From positions 124,001-188,000 of the forward strand of contig NZ_VNJK01000003.1 of the NCBI RefSeq assembly GCF_007786455.1: a stretch of DNA of 64,000 nucleotides, read 5' to 3'. Positions 45,240 through 55,058 of the stretch are shown piece after piece. Position numbers and translations under genes: made by a program. The notes beneath the pieces are model-generated. The model worked only from the letters and a program-made list of their open reading frames with translations. It did not search any database and was not told where the DNA came from. Source of the DNA: Paenibacillus agilis. GTDB lineage: Bacteria > Bacillota > Bacilli > Paenibacillales > Paenibacillaceae. Numbering within the stretch: the first letter of the stretch is position 1; each line of letters begins with the position of its first letter.

Positions 45240-45881
45240 TCAATACTGCCGAAGAATTTTGACCTTCTTACCATTCTCGTATTTGCTAAACGTATGAACC
45301 TTGCCATCCTTGTAGTGATACACTTCGCCATGCAGCTTACCATTTCGATAGGTCCCGTTAATAGCGATATTTCCTTGCGAGTCGTAATTTATCCCTTTAC
45401 CGTGCAACTGATTGTAACGGAAGTGGCCTGAGTATTTTGTAGTACCATCAGGACGATACCATACACCAGCACCGTGAAGTTGATTATCTCGGAAGGTCCC
45501 GGAGAGGATAAGGTTCCCCTGGTTGTCATAGGCTTCTCCTTGGCCATTAGCAGCAAAGCCGACAATGTTTCCTTGGTAACGATACGTTTGGTCGTTAAAT
45601 TTAATTGTGAGGTCGGTAGGATTAACTTTATCATTGCCTTGCTCTGGATGGTACCAAGCCTTTGTAATTGTTGCATCAAGTGCTGCGCGCTGTGCATCTG
45701 CAATGTGATAGAGCTTAAATGCCAGTAGTATCGTAAATAAACCTGCCATGAAAATGGAGGTCAGGCCGGGGAAATAAGAGCGACTCTTTTTGAAAGCGAT
45801 AGTAGCAGATGTTATGCCTAGTAATATGAAAAAAATAATCGTGCCTAGTAAGAACCAATCCATGAGATCAAACTGCATCAT
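45240..45881 (-). CDS. MORN-repeat membrane protein
   Basis: A 213-aa protein with two N-terminal spans (about 9-28 and 40-60), then about five MORN-type repeats from residue 95 on, recognisable by GQGEAYDNQGN, LHGAGVWYRPDG, LHGKGINYDSQG and LHGEVYHYKDG. MORN repeats form beta hairpins that bind lipids or partner proteins. It is a single gene, converging on the zinc-ribbon pair. A link to the vWA-tubulin cluster is possible by position only. Confidence 0.78.
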   Translation of the reverse strand: MMQFDLMDWFLLGTIIFFILLGITSATIAFKKSRSYFPGLTSIFMAGLFTILLAFKLYHIADAQRAALDATITKAWYHPEQGNDKVNPTDLTIKFNDQTYRYQGNIVGFAANGQGEAYDNQGNLILSGTFRDNQLHGAGVWYRPDGTTKYSGHFRYNQLHGKGINYDSQGNIAINGTYRNGKLHGEVYHYKDGKVHTFSKYENGKKVKILRQY

Positions 45882-46150
45882 GCGCCCCCTGTTGTAGGTA
45901 TGAATATGTGTCTGGGTTGTAAGGGATTGATAGAGTATATAGGTGAAAGAAACGGGATGAATATATGTAAGTTATTTATATGTATTATCCTTATTGTACC
46001 AAGTTTGAAAGGGGCTTGGTAGATATAACTGTACTTAATTCATACAGAAATTGACAAAATATATGTTTTACATAATCAGTATCTTATAAATTAGAGCTAT
46101 TATTTATATCGTACATTTTTCCATTGCCTATAATAGCTAGCATATAAAAA

Positions 46151-46208
46151 AACAGGGGCTTGCGCCGGAGGTAGATAGAATATCTACACTCGCGGAACAG
46201 CCCCTGTT
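46151..46208 (-). terminator. Terminator of the odhAB operon
   Basis: AACAGGGGCT and AGCCCCTGTT are perfect 10-nt arms. The left arm is preceded by seven A, which gives a T run on the minus strand. The rest of the gap (45882-46274) contains no gene I can support. Confidence 0.78.
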
Positions 46209-46274
46209 GTGCTGAATTCCGCAGGTTACACGGGATTACAGCATCCATATGTTCATTAATCCTGTTCGGTCGGT

Positions 46275-47567
46275 TTAGCCTTCCAACAACAAGGACTCTG
46301 GATCTTCTAGCAATTCTTTTACTTTCACAAGGAAGCTAACCGCTTCTGCGCCGTCTACGATACGGTGGTCGTAGGAAAGAGCGATGTACATCATTGGGCG
46401 GTTTTCCATGCGTTCTTGGTCGATAGCGATTGGACGCCATTGAATCTTATGCATGCCGAGAATACCGACTTGTGGAGCATTCAAGATTGGCGTGGACAGC
46501 AAGGAACCGAATACGCCGCCATTTGTAATCGTGAATGTACCACCTTGCAAGTCAGACAGCGCAAGAGAATTCGTGCGTGCTTTGCCAGCAAGATCGATAA
46601 TCGTTTTCTCGATACCAGCGAAGCCAAGACGATCTGCATCACGTACGACAGGTACGACAAGACCTTCCTTAGCAGATACCGCGATACCGATGTCATAGTA
46701 TTTCTTCACGAGCAACTCGTCACCGTCGATTTCAGCATTCAACAGTGGGAATGCTTTCAATGCGCCGATAACTGCTTTGGTGAAGAAGGACATGAAGCCA
46801 AGATTGACTTCGTTCTTCTCTTTGAAGGAATCTTTGCGGCGCTTACGAACGTCCATAATAGCAGTCATGTCAACTTCGTTGAACGTTGTCAGCATCGCAG
46901 CTGTTTGTTGTGCTTCCACGAGACGCTTCGCGATCGTTTGGCGACGGCGGGACATCTTCGTGCGCTCAACAGGCTTGCCGTTCTCTGCATCAGCTGCGCT
47001 CGACTGAGGAGCTGATGCTGCTGTAGGACGTGCAGCAGGTGCAGGTGTCGCAGCTGGAGCTGCGTTTCCGTTGCGGCCTTGTGCTTGCACATCGTCTGTT
47101 GTAATGCGGCCGATTGGATCGCGTGTTTGCACTTGAGCCAAGTCGATGCCGTGCTCGCGAGCAAGCTTGCGAGCAGATGGCGTTGCATGTACGCCGTCTG
47201 CGCTAGGCGCTGGTACTGCAACTGCTGTAGCAGGTGCAGTAGCCGTTGCGACTGCGGATGCCGCAGCAACTGGAGCTGGAGTTACAGCTTCAGTTTGGCT
47301 AGCAGCTTGTGCTGGAGCAGATGCCGCAGCACCGCCAGCGTTAATGATTGCGATGACGGAACCAACGAGTACGTTGTCGCCTTCTTGAGCAAGAAGCTCA
47401 CCAACAACACCATCTTCGTCTGCGCTAATTTCCAAGTTTACTTTATCCGTTTCCAATTCAGCTACGATATCGCCTTGCTTGACTGCTTCACCTTGTTGAA
47501 CGTGCCATTTGTGCAGCGTTCCTTCTGTGATTGATTCTCCCAAATCAGGCACTCTTACTTCTGTCAC
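46275..47567 (-). CDS. odhB: 2-oxoglutarate dehydrogenase E2, dihydrolipoyl succinyltransferase
   Basis: The E2 core of the 2-oxoglutarate dehydrogenase complex, which passes the succinyl group to CoA in the TCA cycle. An N-terminal lipoyl domain carries K42 in ETDKVNLE. An Ala/Pro-rich linker, the E1/E3-binding domain ([17 protein letters not shown]) and the catalytic acyltransferase domain with SYDHRIVDG follow. I place the start at GTG 47567, with AAGGAGGAAG upstream, rather than the in-frame codon at 47588, which lies before that site. It follows odhA by 37 nt. Confidence 0.93.
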   Translation of the reverse strand: MTEVRVPDLGESITEGTLHKWHVQQGEAVKQGDIVAELETDKVNLEISADEDGVVGELLAQEGDNVLVGSVIAIINAGGAAASAPAQAASQTEAVTPAPVAAASAVATATAPATAVAVPAPSADGVHATPSARKLAREHGIDLAQVQTRDPIGRITTDDVQAQGRNGNAAPAATPAPAARPTAASAPQSSAADAENGKPVERTKMSRRRQTIAKRLVEAQQTAAMLTTFNEVDMTAIMDVRKRRKDSFKEKNEVNLGFMSFFTKAVIGALKAFPLLNAEIDGDELLVKKYYDIGIAVSAKEGLVVPVVRDADRLGFAGIEKTIIDLAGKARTNSLALSDLQGGTFTITNGGVFGSLLSTPILNAPQVGILGMHKIQWRPIAIDQERMENRPMMYIALSYDHRIVDGAEAVSFLVKVKELLEDPESLLLEG

Positions 47568-47604
47568 GGTAGCTTCCTCCTTTAGCACGGTACATTCGGA
47601 TTAT

Positions 47605-50466
47605 TTATTTCAAGTTCAATGCTTGCTCGATAATGTTGCGCTGCTCGTAGCTGTGCACATCTGCATAGCCGCTTGCAGGGCTGGAGCGCTCAGCGCGTCC
47701 GTTGTATGTTACTTCTGCGCCTTTAGGCATAATTGCACGCAGACGAGATTCCATGAATGTCCATGAACCCATGTTGCGAGGCTCTTCTTGTACCCACATG
47801 ATCTCTTTGAGACCTTTCATACGGCCAATCACTTCAGCGATAGCTTCTGCTGGGAACGGATAAAGCTGCTCGACACGGATAATATGCAGCCAGCTCCAGT
47901 CTTTGTCTGGATGGTTATCGAGTTCTGCTTGCAGCTCCAAAGTGATCTTACCGCTGCAGAGAACTAGGCGATTAACTTTAGCAGGCTTTTGACCTAGCAA
48001 TGGTTCTTCAACAATAGCTTGGAAGGAACCATCAACGAGATCAGCAGCTGGAGAAGCACTGCGCGGGTTGCGCAGTAAGCTCTTCGGAGCCATAACAACC
48101 AATGGACGTGCTAGGCGCGTACCACCGATTGCTGCCTGATGGCGAAGCAAATGGTAGTACTGAGCTGCACTCGACAAGTTCGCTACTGTCCAGTTGTTGT
48201 CCGCTGACAGCTGCAAGAAGCGCTCCAAGCGTGCACTGGAATGCTCTGGTCCTTGGCCTTCGTAGCCATGCGGCAAAAGCATAACCAAGTTGGAATACTG
48301 GTGCCACTTCGCTTGGCCAGCCGAGATGAACTGATCGATGATGACCTGAGCCGTGTTAGCGAAGTCGCCGTACTGTCCTTCCCAGATTACAAGCGTTTCT
48401 GGCGCGAACACATTGTAGCCATATTCGAAGCCGAGTACAGAAGCTTCAGACAATGGGCTGTTATGAATCGCGAAAGATGCTTTTACTTCTGGCAAATGGT
48501 GCAATGGGCAGTACGTATTGTTGTTCGTATGATCGTGCAGTACAAGATGGCGATGAGCGAACGTGCCGCGCTCGGAATCTTGACCGCTTACTCGAATCGG
48601 TTGTCCTTCTGCTAGAATCGTAGCGAAGGCAAGTGCTTCTGCGTTAGCCCACTCTACCTTTTCACCTTCATCCAGTGAAGTAGCACGGCGCTTCAGGATA
48701 CGCTCAAGCTTCGGATATGGTTTAAAGTCTGCTGGAGTTTCCAGCAATCCGTTGTTAATCGACTTCAACTGCTCCAATGTAACTGGTGCGCTCTTCGGAT
48801 TAGGAATATGCGCTCTAGGCAGCTTGTCGATATGGGATTGATATTGGCCTTCAGCTGTATCGCGCATTTGATCGTAAGCTTGCTGCAAGACAGCGTCTAC
48901 ATCATCTTGCAATTGCTTAATGATTTCGTCCGTTACGACACCTTGAGACTTCAATTGCTCTGCATATAAATGATAAACGGTCGGGTGAGCGTGCACCTTC
49001 TCGTATGTTTTCGGTTGTGTTACGGTCGGATCATCCATCTCATTGTGACCATGGCGGCGGTAGCCGATCAAGTCGATGAGGAAGTCCTTCTTAAATGTAT
49101 CGCGATATTCGAACGCCATACGTGCCGCAGCGATACAAGCTTCTGGATCATCAGCGTTCACATGGATGATAGGAATCTCGTAGCCTTTTGCCAAGTCACT
49201 CGCATACAGCGTAGAACGGGAATCTTCACTTTCCGTTGTGAAGCCGATGCGGTTGTTGACGATAAAGTGCAACGTTCCTCCATTTTGGTAACCGCGCAGA
49301 TTATTGAAATTCAATGTCTCTGCTACGATACCTTCACCAGGGAAGGCTGCATCTCCGTGCATAAGGATAGCAACAGCTTTCTCTGTGTCTTGTACAGGGA
49401 ATCCAGCGCTGCTTCTATCTTCCTGTGCTGCACGTGCAAAGCCCTCAACGACAGGGTCAACGAATTCAAGGTGACTCGGATTGTTCGCCAAGTTAATAGT
49501 AGTCTTGAATTCATTTTCTTCGAAGTTGCGATCAGCACCCAAGTGGTACTTCACGTCTCCTGTCCAGCCGTAATTGATACCAGTAGAGCCCTCGGAAGGG
49601 AACAGATCTTTATTCGGTGAATGATGGAACTCTGAGAAAATAGCGCCGTAAGGCTTGCCCAACACGTGAGTAAGCACGTTCAGACGTCCTCGGTGAGCCA
49701 TACCCATCAATATATGTTTGGCACCATCGCGTGCGAAGTCGCGTACAAGCTCATCGAGCATCGGTACGAGTGCATCGTTGCCTTCGATGGAGAAGCGTTT
49801 TTGACCAACAAATGTCTTATGCAAGAACTTCTCGAAATGCTCAACTTCCATCAGGCGACGAAGCAATTGAATGCGATCATCATTCGTCATGACAGGAGGA
49901 ACTTGTTTGTGTTCTGCTTTGTCGCGAAGCCATTGCTTCTCGTTCACATCATGCACATGTCCAAAGTCGTAAGCAATTGAACGAGTATAAGACTTTAACA
50001 AGTGCTGGATAGCATCCCATGCAGTCTTCACATCGGCAGGATGGTTATTCCATACGATGGAAGCAGGAAGAGCTTGCAGGCCTTCAACGGTTAGGCCGTA
50101 CGCTTCTGGAGAGAAGCGACGAATATCTGGTGAGGCATTAATGCCAAGTGGATCGATATTAGCTGCCAAATGGCCGTACGTGCGAATATGTTCTGCAAGT
50201 TTTGCTGCATTGACTGCTTGCATGAGCGCTTCTCCGCTGCTCATTGCATAATGGACTGTAGAAGCAGTGCTGTTAACGGATTGTGATGTGTATTCCTCAT
50301 TAGCAAAAGCAGGTGGCGGACCATACTGCTCAAACCATTCTTGGAATCGTGCATCAACCGCATCCGGGTTGTCTAGGTACTGCTCGTATTGCTCATGAAT
50401 GTATCCAAGATTGGGACCGAAATATCGCTCCCACGCCCCGTTCTTGTTTGACACCCCAGCCGACAT
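47605..50466 (-). CDS. odhA: 2-oxoglutarate dehydrogenase E1
   Basis: A thiamine-diphosphate-dependent decarboxylating subunit of 953 aa, the usual size. It has the TPP motif of E1 (GDAAFPGEGIVAE), LMGMAHRGRLNVL, IGYRRHGHNEMDDP and the C-terminal EEPRNMGSW. The open frame continues 41 codons upstream, but AAGGAGG lies before ATG 50466 (MSAGVSNKNG), which matches the family start. It forms an operon with odhB. No lpd gene is near, so E3 is supplied from elsewhere. A cre-like site upstream suggests carbon catabolite control. Confidence 0.94.
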   Translation of the reverse strand: MSAGVSNKNGAWERYFGPNLGYIHEQYEQYLDNPDAVDARFQEWFEQYGPPPAFANEEYTSQSVNSTASTVHYAMSSGEALMQAVNAAKLAEHIRTYGHLAANIDPLGINASPDIRRFSPEAYGLTVEGLQALPASIVWNNHPADVKTAWDAIQHLLKSYTRSIAYDFGHVHDVNEKQWLRDKAEHKQVPPVMTNDDRIQLLRRLMEVEHFEKFLHKTFVGQKRFSIEGNDALVPMLDELVRDFARDGAKHILMGMAHRGRLNVLTHVLGKPYGAIFSEFHHSPNKDLFPSEGSTGINYGWTGDVKYHLGADRNFEENEFKTTINLANNPSHLEFVDPVVEGFARAAQEDRSSAGFPVQDTEKAVAILMHGDAAFPGEGIVAETLNFNNLRGYQNGGTLHFIVNNRIGFTTESEDSRSTLYASDLAKGYEIPIIHVNADDPEACIAAARMAFEYRDTFKKDFLIDLIGYRRHGHNEMDDPTVTQPKTYEKVHAHPTVYHLYAEQLKSQGVVTDEIIKQLQDDVDAVLQQAYDQMRDTAEGQYQSHIDKLPRAHIPNPKSAPVTLEQLKSINNGLLETPADFKPYPKLERILKRRATSLDEGEKVEWANAEALAFATILAEGQPIRVSGQDSERGTFAHRHLVLHDHTNNNTYCPLHHLPEVKASFAIHNSPLSEASVLGFEYGYNVFAPETLVIWEGQYGDFANTAQVIIDQFISAGQAKWHQYSNLVMLLPHGYEGQGPEHSSARLERFLQLSADNNWTVANLSSAAQYYHLLRHQAAIGGTRLARPLVVMAPKSLLRNPRSASPAADLVDGSFQAIVEEPLLGQKPAKVNRLVLCSGKITLELQAELDNHPDKDWSWLHIIRVEQLYPFPAEAIAEVIGRMKGLKEIMWVQEEPRNMGSWTFMESRLRAIMPKGAEVTYNGRAERSSPASGYADVHSYEQRNIIEQALNLK

Positions 50467-50537
50467 GGATAGGACCTCCTTAATGTTCTCGTACAGGTTG
50501 TTGGTGTAGTAGTTTTGTAATAATAAGAATAAGCCAA

Positions 50538-50581
50538 TAAATGCGCTTTCAAATGATAATACTGGAAACGTCTTCATTATA
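50538..50581 (-). promoter_or_regulatory. Putative odhA promoter -10 and cre-like site
   Basis: On the minus strand TATAAT occupies 50581-50576, with no good -35. Downstream of it, TGAAAGCGCATTTA at 50551-50538 matches 12 of 14 cre positions, where CcpA could block elongation. odhAB is under CcpA control in Bacillus subtilis. The rest of 50467-51007 shows no gene. Confidence 0.35.
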
Positions 50582-51007
50582 CTAAACAATTGCCGGATTG
50601 AATAATAAAGAGCATTAAATTTTAGATACAGATTAAAGATGATAATTATATCAATAAGAGATAGATGGCTCTATAGCAAGAAAAAACGCTGATACCATGC
50701 GCTTTTTCGGTCGAGGGCAAGACAATTGGGGACGTTGAAGACAGAGGTAAATTACGTTTTTTAGGTAGGGAGAATTTTTTTCTATAAAATAAGTCCTTGT
50801 GATAGGTACATTATAAATTAAAATGCCGCTGCACCTGGTAAAAGGGCAACGGCATAAGTGACTCACTATGTTTGAAATGAACAGTGACTCGGCAAAGCTG
50901 CAAGGGCAGTGTTCAAAGTCAGTGAATAAGATCGTTCACAGTTTGGATGTAGTGCGATTCGACAAACAAGTCATCATTATTTTTCATTACTACGAAGCTC
51001 TTAGTCC

Positions 51008-52513
51008 TTATGCTGACGTAGAAGAAGTAGAAGCCTCTTGCTCAAATGATTTTTGTTTACGTGAAGGCAGTCCCCACGATAGTGCCACCATACTGAAAGC
51101 AACTACAACTAAGATTAGAAAGATTACATGAATGCTACTTGCAAGACTATCTCGCAAGACAGAAATGACCAACTCACTCAGAGACACACTATCTTGGGCA
51201 GGCTGAATCATCGTGTTCAGCATCGCAGGTGTGACATCGCCTGCATTATCTGGATGGCTGCCAATCGTCTGTGCTGTTTGAACATTGAAATAACTGCCGA
51301 TTAGCGACACGCCAATCGTTTGCCCGATGTTACGGAACAGCACGTTCGTTCCGACTGAAGTTCCGATCATATCTGGGCTGATCGCAGATTGAACGACAAC
51401 GGTGTGCAGCGTAACGGAAATACCGAAGCCGATACCGATAAATGCTGTTATAACATACAGCCACCAATGGTTGCTGTCTATTTGCATAAAGAGCAGGGCG
51501 ATGGCACTCAAAAATAAGAAGAGGCCGCCGATAATCGAAGAGGTGCGCATGCCTCGATTGATCATTAGTTTTCCACATAGGAAGGCGCCGAATGTCCAAG
51601 TGATAGACATAGGTGCAAGCGCTAAGCCAGATAGTGTTGCATTTGAGCCCGCTACTCCTTGCATCCATAGCGGAACGTAAACGACGATGCCGATCAACAA
51701 CACATGAATAATGAAAGAAAGTACATTTGTTACGGCTACAGCCCGGTTGCGGAATAGCTGTAAAGGCATAATCGGATCTTTTACCGTTGCTTCAATACGG
51801 ATGAAGGCGATTATAAATACGATAAATACGGCGAATAGAGCTAATACGCTGACAGACAGCCATTCTCCTGTTTCGCTGCCAACATGTACACCGTACAACA
51901 AAGCAGTAACGGCAATCGTGAATGTAATTGCGCCAGCGAAATCGAGCGGTTGCTTGTTCGTGCGCTTTTCCTCTTTTAAATAAATGGCAACGAGTATCAT
52001 GGCTACTACGCCAAATGGGATGTTCATAAAGAAAATCCAGTGCCATGAAATCTGGTCCACCATAAAGCCGCCCACGAGCGGTCCAGCAATACCTGCTGTC
52101 CCCCATACGGCACCGATATAGCCGAGAATTTTGGCACGCTGCTCATAGGGATATAGGTCAGCGATAATCGTATTGGTGACGGGAAGGATGGCGCCGGCTC
52201 CAAGTCCTTGAATGACGCGGAACCAAATCAACTGCTCCATCGTTTGAGCGAAGCCGCATAAGGTCGAGCCAATGAGAAATAGAGCAATACCTGTTAAGAA
52301 GATGGCTTTGCGGCCCCAAATATCAGATAGCTTTCCGTAAATAGGTACGGATACGGAAGAGACTAGCAAGTAGGCTGTGAACACCCAGCTCATCATATGG
52401 AAGCCTTGCAAGTCGCCTGCAATTTTGGGCATGGCTGTACTGACGATGGTGCCCTCAATTGCCGCTAAGAAAGTGGCTACCATGAGGGAGGCCATTATCA
52501 TTGTGCGATTCAT
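51008..52513 (-). CDS. MFS multidrug exporter (DHA2, 14 spans, EmrB/QacA type)
   Basis: A 501-aa transporter with 14 predicted spans. The N-terminal LDxTIVxxAxP-like motif (IEGTIVSTAMPKIAGDL), the motif A loop GKLSDIWGRK and motif C region WGTAGIAGPLVGG define the EmrB/QacA family of proton-driven drug exporters. The intragenic acidic residues needed for cation export are not assessed. A TetR regulator lies 1.1 kb upstream on the same strand and may control it. Confidence 0.88.
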   Translation of the reverse strand: MNRTMIMASLMVATFLAAIEGTIVSTAMPKIAGDLQGFHMMSWVFTAYLLVSSVSVPIYGKLSDIWGRKAIFLTGIALFLIGSTLCGFAQTMEQLIWFRVIQGLGAGAILPVTNTIIADLYPYEQRAKILGYIGAVWGTAGIAGPLVGGFMVDQISWHWIFFMNIPFGVVAMILVAIYLKEEKRTNKQPLDFAGAITFTIAVTALLYGVHVGSETGEWLSVSVLALFAVFIVFIIAFIRIEATVKDPIMPLQLFRNRAVAVTNVLSFIIHVLLIGIVVYVPLWMQGVAGSNATLSGLALAPMSITWTFGAFLCGKLMINRGMRTSSIIGGLFLFLSAIALLFMQIDSNHWWLYVITAFIGIGFGISVTLHTVVVQSAISPDMIGTSVGTNVLFRNIGQTIGVSLIGSYFNVQTAQTIGSHPDNAGDVTPAMLNTMIQPAQDSVSLSELVISVLRDSLASSIHVIFLILVVVAFSMVALSWGLPSRKQKSFEQEASTSSTSA

Positions 52514-52807
52514 ATTTAAAATTCAATCCTCTCTATCATTTATCCGTGAAAGATAGGCAATGGTAGTGCGAGATGTAAAAAAGGGTTTAAAAAAGGTACA
52601 CTGCGCTACGCCATTGTGATATCGATAACACGGGACAATCCTCGAAAAAGAAAGCGGTAGAGTGAGTTAATTTAAGCTGATAGAACGTTAATTAGCTTAG
52701 CTGGTAGAACGTAAATTGAAGAACGCAAATTGAATATTAGGCGGAACGAATATGATGTGGAACCAGACAAAGCTGCGCTAGGTGGGAGGTTCCTTCGGTT
52801 AGATTAA

Positions 52808-52984
52808 GGACAAAAATGCAGTTATTTAACCTGTAACTGTGCTTATTTGGGTGATTAGCGGCAAAAATACATTTATTTTTGCCTCTTTGCCCATTTAATT
52901 GCCGAATCGAGAAAAAGAACTGCATATTTGTCCGAATTCACGGCTAAATGGCGTTTTTCGCTTAAAATAGATGCACATTTGTCC
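52808..52984. repeat. Four-box intergenic element, family 1, copy B (177 bp)
   Basis: Forward boxes start at 52808 and 52860. Reverse boxes start at 52933 and 52984. The element lies in opposite orientation to copy A and has the same length. The internal GGCAAAAATACATTTATTTT box forms a nearly perfect palindrome with its neighbour sequence. Confidence 0.85.
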
Positions 52985-53537
52985 ATGACCCCATGATTTT
53001 TGCGCACTAGTCATGCGTTCATAGTATGAGGTCAATTTACAAGCTCGTGGTGGGCGCGCATGTCACGGACTCATGCTATAAGTCGTGATACGTACACATG
53101 TCATGAACCCATGCTATCGTGCGTGTTATTCACTTATATGGAAGATTGCGTGAAAACGCTGCTGATCAACGCTGTCTTTATATCTGCCTTTTCTATTGTA
53201 GATACCTTGTAAAAGTTATTAAATAGGCAAACATAATTTCGAGAAATTAAATAGCTGCTTCTATTTGATTATGTAAGCATTCAAGTTTGGCATGCTTACA
53301 TATTGAACCCCCGTAAGGGATTGCTATCTTTAGAAACGGATTCAATTAGATTCGGTTAAAATTCGGTTAGTAATCTATTCTGTGATTAGGCAGCACTACC
53401 TATTATTAAGGGGGAATATGTAACTGTCAACATGGTGATGTGTGTGATTAAATGTGTATGGCAGGCATAGGGATGAAATAGTTCATGTCGGACTGTGATG
53501 AATGTGATGAATAACATGATGAGAAATAGGATGAATA

Positions 53538-53597
53538 ATGGCCTCTATTTTTTGCTCTAATAGAATTTTTCTCTAGTAGAACAATAATAGAGGCCAT
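53538..53597 (-). terminator. Terminator of the TetR gene
   Basis: ATGGCCTCTATT at 53538-53549 and AATAGAGGCCAT at 53586-53597 are perfect 12-nt arms, with a second hairpin (TCTAATAGA/TCTAGTAGA) in the loop. Confidence 0.6.
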
Positions 53598-53615
53598 ACA
53601 AAATGAGGCGCTATA

Positions 53616-54227
53616 TTAATAAGTTGTGCGCATTGGGGATTGCACTCTCATCAGCCATTCGAGCGACTGGAATACATGCTGAAGCAAATCACCATCTTGG
53701 TACACCTCTGAAAGGAATAGACCGCCCTCAAATATAGATAGAACAAGTGCTGCTGTTTGCGGAATCGGAAGAGAGACATGCAGTTGACCGTTCGAAATCC
53801 CTTCTTCGAGCAATTGCTCTAGTAATTGCTGTTTTGAACGGAAGAATTTATCGATCCGCTCACGCACGGCGGGCACTTCGCGCGAGGTTTGCGCAAATAA
53901 CGTCAGAAACGTACCTCCTACGCGGCAATCTTGTTGATAGGGATCATAAGCAATGAGCCGCAGCAGAAACTCGATTCTCGTAATTACATCTACATGCTGT
54001 TGAGCTATGATAAGTGCGGAACGTGCATCGTAATAAGCGACTGCATCATCGACGATCTCAAGTAGAATGGCCTCTTTACTCGCGAAATGATAATAAATGT
54101 TCGTTTTGGATACTTTACTGATTGCGACGATGTCATCCATACTAGTTGAATGATAGCCGGCTTTTAGAAATAATTCAGCCGCAACTCGCAGTACGGTATC
54201 CCGATTCGATGATTTTCTTTTCTTCAT
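53616..54227 (-). CDS. TetR/AcrR family regulator
   Basis: A 203-aa TetR-type repressor. The N-terminal HTH (about 8-52, RVAAELFLKAGYHSTSMDD and SKTNIYYHFASKEAIL) is textbook. The C-terminal domain is helical and binds an unknown ligand. ATG 54227 is chosen. The codon before it is TTG, and the ribosome site is weak either way. It could regulate the EmrB/QacA-type pump downstream on the same strand, a common pairing, but the 1.1-kb gap makes this tentative. Confidence 0.88.
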   Translation of the reverse strand: MKKRKSSNRDTVLRVAAELFLKAGYHSTSMDDIVAISKVSKTNIYYHFASKEAILLEIVDDAVAYYDARSALIIAQQHVDVITRIEFLLRLIAYDPYQQDCRVGGTFLTLFAQTSREVPAVRERIDKFFRSKQQLLEQLLEEGISNGQLHVSLPIPQTAALVLSIFEGGLFLSEVYQDGDLLQHVFQSLEWLMRVQSPMRTTY

Positions 54228-54445
54228 CAAATACCTGCAGGAGATTCCTGCTTCTCCTTTCTGGTCTTACATAAGTCTTTCTATACTCGTATGTAGTAAA
54301 ATCTAGACACTGGTAATGTAAGGGAGTTAAGGGTGTTTTGTCAATATTTAACGGGATAAGTAAATGGTAATGGAAATGATATGAGCCCCCTCGTTTATAG
54401 TACGAATAACTTCATAAAACAGTTACATATTGGAGGATGAAAATT

Positions 54446-54763
54446 ATGGCAATTGCTGAAGTGACGATAATCCCCATTGGTACAGCATCAACCAGTTTAA
54501 GCCACTATGTGGCGCATATGCAGCGGGTTCTTGCTCAACAGGAGGGAATAAGCTACGAATTAACTTCGATGAGCACGATTATTGAAGGTCCCCTTGAGCG
54601 AGTATTGGAAGTCATTCGCGTGCTGCATGAATCGACGTTCGAAGCGGGAGCAGCAAGAGTGTCCACTAGCATCAAGATCGATGATCGGCGTGATCGGGAA
54701 GCTTCGTCTCAACAGAAGCTTCAGTCTGTGCAAGCCAAGTTGTCGCAATCCCTCGATAATTAA
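54446..54763 (+). CDS. MTH1187/YqgV-type thiamine-binding-like protein
   Basis: A 105-aa ferredoxin-fold protein. AIAEVTIIPIGTASTSLSHYVA is the family signature (DUF77), followed by TSMSTIIEGPLERVLEVIRVLHE. Homologues are thought to bind thiamine or a precursor. GGAGG at 54432-54436 touches an ATG at 54437, so the better start is ATG 54446, with 9-nt spacing. It is a single gene. The role is inferred from the family. Confidence 0.85.
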   Translation: MAIAEVTIIPIGTASTSLSHYVAHMQRVLAQQEGISYELTSMSTIIEGPLERVLEVIRVLHESTFEAGAARVSTSIKIDDRRDREASSQQKLQSVQAKLSQSLDN

Positions 54764-55058
54764 TTGAATCGATTCCAGCGGTATAACTGTTGTACTTATT
54801 CAGCGGAATCAACGAAATTGACGCAACAAACGTATCAAATTTAACGAGCAGTACAAGCACCTTTCCATTCCTGTCTCTGATTAAGTGACGGCGTGAATAG
54901 AAAGGTGTTTTTTGCACATATTTTAAAATGCAGTGAAATGTAAATTGTTACAAGTGTATTTGATATATTCACCAGTAGTGCGGTGTGATAGAATATCTCT
55001 TGGTGTTTTTTTTCGGAGTATGTAAATAGATAAACAATGGATAGGGGTATTATTGAAA

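Larger units (their letters stand above)
52514..53615. other. 1.1-kb gap between the MFS and TetR genes
   Basis: No gene is supported. It holds the family 1 element (52808-52984), a pair of degenerate 29-bp direct repeats (CATGTCA...CATGCTAT, 53059-53087 and 53097-53125), a perfect 11-bp inverted repeat TATGTAAGCAT/ATGCTTACATA (53270-53302) and the terminator below. Confidence 0.7.

Noticed and set aside
46365-47015. Open frame of 216 codons opposite odhB
   Set aside because: It is antisense to the conserved acyltransferase domain and has odd Cys-rich composition.
48970-49620. Open frame of 216 codons opposite odhA
   Set aside because: It is antisense to highly conserved E1 motifs, with no start signals.
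50868-51131. 87-codon plus-strand frame after odhA
   Set aside because: It runs into the 3' end of the MFS gene on the other strand and lacks a ribosome site.
52737-52925. Minus-strand 62-codon frame
   Set aside because: It is made by the family 1 repeat element itself. Box sequences, not a protein, explain it.
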